DNA of 43,521 bases from a virus, in the IMG/VR virus record IMGVR_UViG_3300037246_001060, positions 1-43,521 of that record. One strand, 5' to 3'. Shown piece after piece: positions 39,633 to 43,521 of this stretch. The first letter of the stretch is position 1, and each line of letters begins with the position of its first letter. The translations under genes and the position numbers were made by a program. Under the pieces are notes generated by a model. That model was not told the origin of the DNA. It saw only the letters and a list, made by a program, of their open reading frames with translations, and did no database searches.

Positions 39633-40072
39633 TTACGCTCTCATTCTTTGAAGTTGTCTCGTTATGTGGCTCGCTCACATTGCCTGAAGTATTCTGTTCT
39701 TATGGCTCGCTCTGGTTCGGTGAGGTAGTCTGATTTAATGGCTCGCTCAACATCTATGATGTTCTCTGCTCATTTGGCACACTCAAGGCTTTTGAAGTTG
39801 TCTACCATTTTGGTTCGCTCCAATAACATGATGTGGTCGCATGACTTGGCTCACTCTTTTCGCTTGAAGTTGTCTACCGTCTTGGTTCGCTCTCGCCAAT
39901 TGATGTTTTCTATTGAGGTGGCTCGCTCAGTGCGTTTGAAGTGGTCTCTTCTATTGGCTCGCTCATACCCTTTGAAGTTGTCTATTTTTTTGGCTCGCTC
40001 ACTGTTTGTGTCGTCGTTAGGGTCTTTGGCTCGCTCTGTGGCATTGATGTGGTCCCTCCATTTGGCTCGCTC
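39631..40072 (-). repeat. TIGR-like guide array 2 (12 units)
   Basis: Thirteen edge blocks occur at exact 36-bp steps from 39632 to 40064 (starts 39632, 39668, 39704, 39740, 39776, 39812, 39848, 39884, 39920, 39956, 39992, 40028, 40064). Consensus TGGCTCGCTC on the plus strand, with single changes such as GGTTCGCT and GGCACACT, and the leftmost decayed to TTTACGCT. Loop blocks are TGAAGTTGTC or variants such as TGATGTGGTC and one TGTCGTCGTT. Variable 8-mers differ in all units, 24 in total. It fills the entire gap between the genes at 40073 and 39632 and carries no tas gene of its own. A plus-strand reading frame through the array is an artefact of the 36-bp period. Confidence 0.85.
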
Positions 40073-40273
40073 TTACGCCGTATACTCGGTAGTCGTTACA
40101 ACAGGCGTCGGCATTACCGTGTCTGTTTTCGCTTCGTACCTTACGCAAAGTCCTTCCGGCCCTATCACCAATGGAGACTCAAGAGTAAAGACATTACACA
40201 TCGGTCTATCGTTATGGGTGCAGTCTGTAGACCTGCAAATAACCTCTATCCCCGGCTGTATTTTACTGCTCAT
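40073..40273 (-). CDS. Small Cys-containing protein
   Basis: 66 residues, MSSKIQPGIEVICRSTDCTH then NDRPMCNVFTLESPLVIGPE; three Cys and a His may bind a metal. AGGAGGCGAAT precedes the ATG. Its stop is followed at once by array 2. Role unknown. Confidence 0.5.
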   Translation of the reverse strand: MSSKIQPGIEVICRSTDCTHNDRPMCNVFTLESPLVIGPEGLCVRYEAKTDTVMPTPVVTTTEYTA

Positions 40274-40445
40274 ATTCGCCTCCTAAAAAATGCCTCTGAA
40301 GTTCCTTGACTGATATGTACCAAAGCCGCCCGACCTTCCTTGCCTTTATCTTCCCGACAAGACACCAGTACCGGAGTCTCTTAGGTGGAACGTCGTATAT
40401 CTTTGCGGCTGTATTTACGCAATACGTCTCTGGCTCTTTCTGCAT
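40263..40445 (-). CDS. Excisionase-like HTH protein
   Basis: 60 residues. YCVNTAAKIYDVPPKRLRYW then CLVGKIKARKVGRLWYISVK ELQ is the helix-turn-helix of MerR/excisionase-type proteins (HTH_17). Such small proteins direct excision or act as early regulators. It overlaps genes on both sides, directly after the Cro-like gene and upstream of recombination genes. Confidence 0.7.
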   Translation of the reverse strand: MQKEPETYCVNTAAKIYDVPPKRLRYWCLVGKIKARKVGRLWYISVKELQRHFLGGEYEQ

Positions 40446-40681
40446 TTTCCTGTGACCCCCCCTCTCATAAAAGAATCCGCTCCGAACATATCTACAAGTT
40501 TAAGGGCCACCGCAAAAGAAGGTGTGCAAAAACCAGTCTCGTAGTTTGCTATCTGCGACGTCGTTATCCTGCACCTTCTGGCAAGCTGCAACCGAGTGAG
40601 ACCTGCCCCCTCTCGTGCTAACCTGATACGCCTTCCAATGCTGCGCTTGCGCCTTCCTGACAAAACTATAGGACCGTCCAT
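40415..40681 (-). CDS. Cro/CI-type helix-turn-helix regulator
   Basis: 88 residues. HTH: GRRIRLAREGAGLTRLQLAR then RCRITTSQIANYETGFCTPS and FAVALKLVDMFGADSF (about residues 16-70), the HTH_3 fold. It starts the leftward early operon and is divergent from the repressor at 40908, so it is the Cro-equivalent of the lysis-lysogeny switch. The C-terminus is basic (GKCRKSQRRIA). Confidence 0.75.
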   Translation of the reverse strand: MDGPIVLSGRRKRSIGRRIRLAREGAGLTRLQLARRCRITTSQIANYETGFCTPSFAVALKLVDMFGADSFMRGGVTGKCRKSQRRIA

Positions 40682-40734
40682 GTTGCTTCCCCTTATATAT
40701 AATTTTTATATGTATTACCTACCGTATGTCTGTT

Positions 40735-40743
40735 TTACCTTAC
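40735..40743. promoter_or_regulatory. Putative operator in the switch region
   Basis: TTACCTTAC here matches the core of the 23717-23727 element; TTACCTAC at 40715-40722 is a second close copy. Both lie between the divergent Cro-like and repressor genes, where operators are expected. The 225-bp gap also contains TATATA-rich sequence next to the leftward gene. Confidence 0.4.
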
Positions 40744-40774
40744 AAATGTATTGGCTGTCAACCCAAAATACTTG

Positions 40775-40803
40775 TTGACATAGGTGGTTTCATAGGCTAA
40801 AAT
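40775..40803 (+). promoter_or_regulatory. Rightward promoter of repressor-integrase operon
   Basis: TTGACA (40775-40780), 17-bp spacer, TAAAAT (40798-40803), 105 bp upstream of the repressor start. A strong sigma-70 promoter expected to be active in the lysogen. Confidence 0.75.
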
Positions 40804-40907
40804 ACAGTCAAATTGTAGTCCTGCCTGTTTTGTGTATGAGATACGGCAGTTTTGGCGAGTCCTACAGTGTAAGTAAAAATATCAAAAAACTTTGTTGGAG
40901 GAATAAA

Positions 40908-41312
40908 ATGCAGAAAAAACTAAAGACCGAAAATATCTTACTGCGAAAACTTAGACAAAATTGGCGTACAATGAAGAACTTTTTAGAAAATTCGGGTGTA
41001 CCTGTTAGCTCGGAGACGGCAAGGCGAGCTATCTTCCACAACGAACCTATCACCATTCCGCCTCTAGTCCTTTTGTGCAAGTACCTTGGCTTCGATGGAC
41101 AAGAAATTAAAAAGATTTTGAAGAAGGCAGGAGACGAAGACTTTTCCAGTCTGATAGGTGGTTACCTTAGTCCTGAACAAGAAGCATTGGTTGCTATCTT
41201 TGATAAAATAGAAGCTAAGTCCAAGGTTTTAGATTTCGCTGAGATAATTGCACAGAATGAAGGCAAGAGCGTAAAGAAAGAACTTAAGTTGCTGAAAGCG
41301 AGAAAAGGATGA
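40908..41312 (+). CDS. Putative phage repressor (helical, HTH-like)
   Basis: 134 residues from ATG 40908 after TGGAGGAATAAA; the longer frame to 40830 has no ribosome site. N-terminal RKLRQNWRTMKNFLENSGVP then VSSETARRAIFHNEPITIPP and LVLLCKYLGFDGQEIKKILK is an HTH-like arrangement. The C-terminal helix is LDFAEIIAQNEGKSVKKELK. It is divergent from the Cro-like gene and precedes the integrase, the classical place of the lysogeny repressor. No peptidase domain, so SOS cleavage is not expected. Confidence 0.6.
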   Translation: MQKKLKTENILLRKLRQNWRTMKNFLENSGVPVSSETARRAIFHNEPITIPPLVLLCKYLGFDGQEIKKILKKAGDEDFSSLIGGYLSPEQEALVAIFDKIEAKSKVLDFAEIIAQNEGKSVKKELKLLKARKG

Positions 41313-41515
41313 GAAAGAGACATAAAAAGAGATTAATAGTGATGTCAAAACGAAGGAATCGAAACTAATAATAGTGGGGAGTTGCTGGGGATGTGAAGAA
41401 GGTGGGGTAGGGCGAAAACATGTAAGTAACCAAGCCCTCTTCAACACTGAGTGCAAACCGGACGTCCATGTACCAGTAGGTGCGGTCTCGCCGCCAAATT
41501 TAAAAGGAGAACAAG

Positions 41516-41604
41516 ATGGCAAAAGCAAAGAAGTCAAAGAGCAAGGCAAAGGTCGAATGAGTCCAAAGGTTCGCAATATGGTTCGATTAGTGGGATGGAA
41601 TTAA
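41516..41604 (+). other. Region between repressor and integrase with two tiny coupled frames
   Basis: The 332-bp gap 41313-41644 has no standard gene. At 41516-41560 a 14-codon frame MAKAKKSKSKAKVE follows AAAAGGAGAACAAG; its stop overlaps ATG 41557 of a 15-codon frame MSPKVRNMVRLVGWN ending at 41604. A good ribosome site and ATGA coupling hint at leader peptides, but they are very short. The rest is purine-rich and structureless by eye. Confidence 0.3.
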
Positions 41605-41644
41605 ATAGTCACTGCCATAGGGCTGGCATAAGGAAGGATTAATT

Positions 41645-42763
41645 ATGGGAATATACAAGAAAGAAATCTGCAAGGCTTGCGGCTGGAATGGAGTAGCATC
41701 AAAACCGAAGAAGAACGGTGGAGCTTGTAAGAAGTGTGGCGCATCGACCAATTATTCCGACAACTGGTACTACTCCCTTAAGCACAAAGGTAGGAAGATA
41801 GTAAAGTCTGTCGCTCCGCAAAAACGCGAGGCGGAGATTGCTCTTGCCAAGGTGAAAGTTGAGATAAGAGAGAATAAACATTTTGACAAGGCACCCTCTA
41901 CTCTGTGGAAAGATGCAATAGAGAGATACCAGACATACATGCAGCTTAACTTAAGTGCCAACACTGTTAGGTCGTATGGTGTTTTTATTAGGCAGCTCAC
42001 CCTTCACTTTAAAAATTACAGTCTTGACCAGATAACCCCCTGTATGGTGGAGCAGTACAAAAACACAAGGCTGACAGAAGTAGGCAAAGCATCTGTTATT
42101 GGAGAGCTTGGAGTCCTTGGTGCCCTGTATAGCTATTGCAAGAGATTGAAACTTGTAGAGATCAACCCTGTGCGCGAAGTAAACCCGGTTAAGCCCAATA
42201 AAGGAAGGACGCGATTCTTAAACGAGGAAGAAATAGATAGTCTACTTAAAGAGAGCAAGAAGTATCTGATAGGCAAGCTCTACATAGCAATCCAGATAGT
42301 TCTCCACACAGGACTTAGGAAGGATGGTGTATTGACGCTCAAGTGGCAGGAGATTGACTTTCAGCGCAATATGATAAAGAAGGTAGTCAAGGGGGGCAAA
42401 GAGGTCTCTATACCCCTGTCAGTCCCTCTCAGGGACGTTCTGCTGACATACAAGAGGTCGCAGAAGATTCTTGTCCTCTCTCCGTATGTGCTACCCGGTA
42501 GACTGCCGGGAAAACCCCTGACCTGCGTAGTAAGAGGTTTTAGGAAAGCACTTAAGGGTATAGGTATAACGGGTTTCCATTTTCACGACCTGCGCCACAC
42601 TTTCGCCTCTCACTTCATTATGCAGACAAAGGACCTCAAGGCATTACAAGAGATATTAGGACACACGGACATAAAGACCACCATGCGCTATGCGCATCTT
42701 ATGGAAGAGCACTTGTCTGATGCAATGAAGGTATTTAGTGAGGGATTTATGGCAGGGAAGTGA
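41645..42763 (+). CDS. int: Tyrosine-family site-specific integrase
   Basis: 372 residues. Catalytic motifs: Arg in HTGLRKDG near 224, HDLRHTF near 314-320, the His of LGHTD near 339 and nucleophile Tyr in MRYAHL near 348. The core-binding SAM-like domain lies near 85-175 (WKDAIERYQTYMQLNLSANT). An N-terminal zinc ribbon is unusual: EICKACGWNG and GACKKCGAS. AAGGATTAATT precedes the ATG. It catalyses integration and excision at att sites just downstream, where repeats resembling arm-type sites lie. Confidence 0.9.
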   Translation: MGIYKKEICKACGWNGVASKPKKNGGACKKCGASTNYSDNWYYSLKHKGRKIVKSVAPQKREAEIALAKVKVEIRENKHFDKAPSTLWKDAIERYQTYMQLNLSANTVRSYGVFIRQLTLHFKNYSLDQITPCMVEQYKNTRLTEVGKASVIGELGVLGALYSYCKRLKLVEINPVREVNPVKPNKGRTRFLNEEEIDSLLKESKKYLIGKLYIAIQIVLHTGLRKDGVLTLKWQEIDFQRNMIKKVVKGGKEVSIPLSVPLRDVLLTYKRSQKILVLSPYVLPGRLPGKPLTCVVRGFRKALKGIGITGFHFHDLRHTFASHFIMQTKDLKALQEILGHTDIKTTMRYAHLMEEHLSDAMKVFSEGFMAGK

Positions 42764-43128
42764 CCCCTAAATATAACAGGCCAAGGGGGAGGTTTAGGTG
42801 ACCCTTAAGTGACCCCTTAGTAACCCTTTTAAACTGACATACAGTGGCGTTAACGGGCGTTAATGGCAAGTAACCCCTCTAAAGCATTAAGTTTATCGGA
42901 TTTTCTTTCCAAAGTATCGCTCCCCTTCTAACCTCTTGTTGCTCTTGCCCTTTTTCACTCTTATTTATAAAAAAAACCCTCATAAATTGAGGGCTTGGCG
43001 GTTCTTAAGGACTCTGTTCCTGTTAACTTATCCATATTTTATCCTTAAACATATTACGGCCTAACTACCTATTCTGACTATAGAAAAAAATACGACAGTT
43101 TTTTCAGGTGACCCTTTTGGTGACCCTT
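42760..43128. repeat. Attachment-region repeats (probable integrase arm sites)
   Basis: GTGACCCYT or GTAACCCYT motifs at 42760-42768, 42798-42806, 42809-42817, 42820-42828 (11-bp steps), 42870-42878, 43108-43116 and 43120-43128. All have the same orientation, in two groups separated by about 230 bp. That is the layout of arm-type sites flanking an attP core. The 399-bp gap 42764-43162 has no gene; the core sequence cannot be fixed without the other att site. Confidence 0.65.
42970..42993 (-). terminator. Intrinsic terminator of the metallophosphoesterase gene
   Basis: CCCTCA (42977-42982) pairs with TGAGGG (42988-42993), 5-nt loop; on the minus strand the hairpin is followed by a run of at least eight T. 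It lies 170 bp after the stop at 43163. Its place between the two groups of arm-like repeats suggests the crossover lies near it or the gene is phage-borne. Confidence 0.7.
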
Positions 43129-43162
43129 TGTCTATACTCATATTAACATACCACTACAGCCT

Positions 43163-43521
43163 CTATACGTTCAAGAACCTTCTTAAGTTAATAGCCTCGT
43201 ACCCCTGCAACTCAAGAGCTACTAGCTTGTGCTTGAAGCTGTCTTTCGCCCAAGAGCTATATCCGTCTCTATGTCCATCGTGAAGGTGCCCATGTATATT
43301 CAAGTGTCCTTCCGGCACCTCTCCCATAGGCCTGTGAGAGAAGATAAGGTCACACCCGAAGTATCTTGCCGAGAAGGTGCTCACCACAAAGTCCCAGCCG
43401 TGATTCAGATACCAGTTGTCGCTCCGGTGGTCGTGGTTCCCTCTTACGAGAATCTTCTTGAAGCGATATGGTTTTATATATAGCTCGTGCATCTCTTCAT
43501 CTCGGCCCATACAGATATCGC
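43163..43521 (-). CDS. Calcineurin-like metallophosphoesterase (5' end outside window)
   Basis: The minus frame is open to the right edge, so at least 119 C-terminal codons are present. Motifs KKILVRGNHDHRSDNWYLNH (the GNHD block), CDLIFSHRPMGEVP and LNIHGHLHDGHRDG (GHxH block) are the metal-binding motifs III-V of calcineurin-like phosphoesterases. Members cleave phosphoester bonds in nucleic acids or small molecules. The N-terminal D-x-H and GD motifs would lie outside; DIC is seen at the edge. It may be phage or host; the reverse-oriented terminator separates it from the integrase. Confidence 0.8.
   Translation of the reverse strand, partial: DICMGRDEEMHELYIKPYRFKKILVRGNHDHRSDNWYLNHGWDFVVSTFSARYFGCDLIFSHRPMGEVPEGHLNIHGHLHDGHRDGYSSWAKDSFKHKLVALELQGYEAINLRRFLNV

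Noticed and set aside
39631-40072. Replication-origin iterons or simple operator arrays
   Set aside because: Iterons have conserved repeats with constant or random spacing, not two block types with unit-specific 8-mers at strict 36-bp periodicity, and the neighbouring tas gene with the same array explains them better.
39738-40286. A plus-strand protein of 182 residues with 12-residue repeats
   Set aside because: The 36-bp period is a multiple of three, so reading frames stay open by chance through the array. There is no ribosome site, and it opposes all neighbouring genes.
1-43521. Terminal direct repeats showing a complete circular or linear phage genome
   Set aside because: The first and last stretches show no match by eye, and genes run off both edges.

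Overview
The window is most of a temperate, tailed, podovirus-like bacteriophage (integrated prophage or its contig). Evidence: a tyrosine integrase beside direct repeats that look like integrase arm sites, a divergent repressor/Cro-type switch, an ERF recombination and replication module, a lysis cassette, and a full head-and-tail module (large terminase, P22-like portal, scaffold, N4-gp56-type major capsid protein, adaptor, nozzle-like protein, large ejection proteins). The host is probably Gram-negative, because the phage carries a signal-peptide beta-barrel protein with a C-terminal Phe, which is typical of outer-membrane proteins. No closer host assignment is possible by eye.

Layout. 1-23587, minus strand, is the late region, transcribed right to left: terminase genes (about 23.1-20.1 kb), portal, scaffold, capsid, two carbohydrate-type enzymes (glycosyltransferase and hexapeptide-repeat acyltransferase), adaptor, nozzle, collar-domain fibre, ejection proteins, lysis cassette, and tail-fibre genes running off the left edge. 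23588-23783 is a divergent control region with a near-consensus rightward promoter. 23784-27198, plus strand, holds small early accessory genes, several with zinc ribbons. 27216-31396, minus strand, is an accessory operon: methyltransferase, small proteins, a repressor-like HTH gene and a Nop-domain protein. 31564-31758 is one small plus-strand gene with its own promoter and terminator. 31799-40681, minus strand, is the early region: outer-membrane protein, Lar-like anti-restriction protein, small zinc proteins, RusA, replication proteins, Gp157, ERF, excisionase-like and Cro-like HTH genes. 40908-42763, plus strand, holds repressor and integrase. Beyond the probable attachment region is a metallophosphoesterase gene that runs off the right edge.

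The main finding is a probable TIGR-Tas system (tandem interspaced guide RNA arrays plus a Tas protein). The 293-residue protein at 29905-30786 has the Nop/IS110 C-terminal-type core (GIGPVIAAGLLAHI ... RYAGLDPS) and no nuclease domain. Immediately after its stop codon begins an array of 36-bp units. Each unit has two short conserved blocks (edge TGGCTCGCTC and loop TGAAGTTGTC on the plus strand) alternating with two different 8-nt variable segments. Three arrays with 24 units in total are present: 29041-29169, 29571-29904 and 39631-40072. All have the same orientation and all fill gaps between minus-strand genes. The 36-bp period equals the 36-nt tigRNA length reported for TIGR-Tas systems. 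The way the outermost edge repeats decay suggests where the precursor is cut.

In general the genes are tightly packed, with ATGA/TTGA/GTGA overlaps that imply translational coupling. Several true starts therefore lie inside the longest open frames, and I have used the coupled starts.
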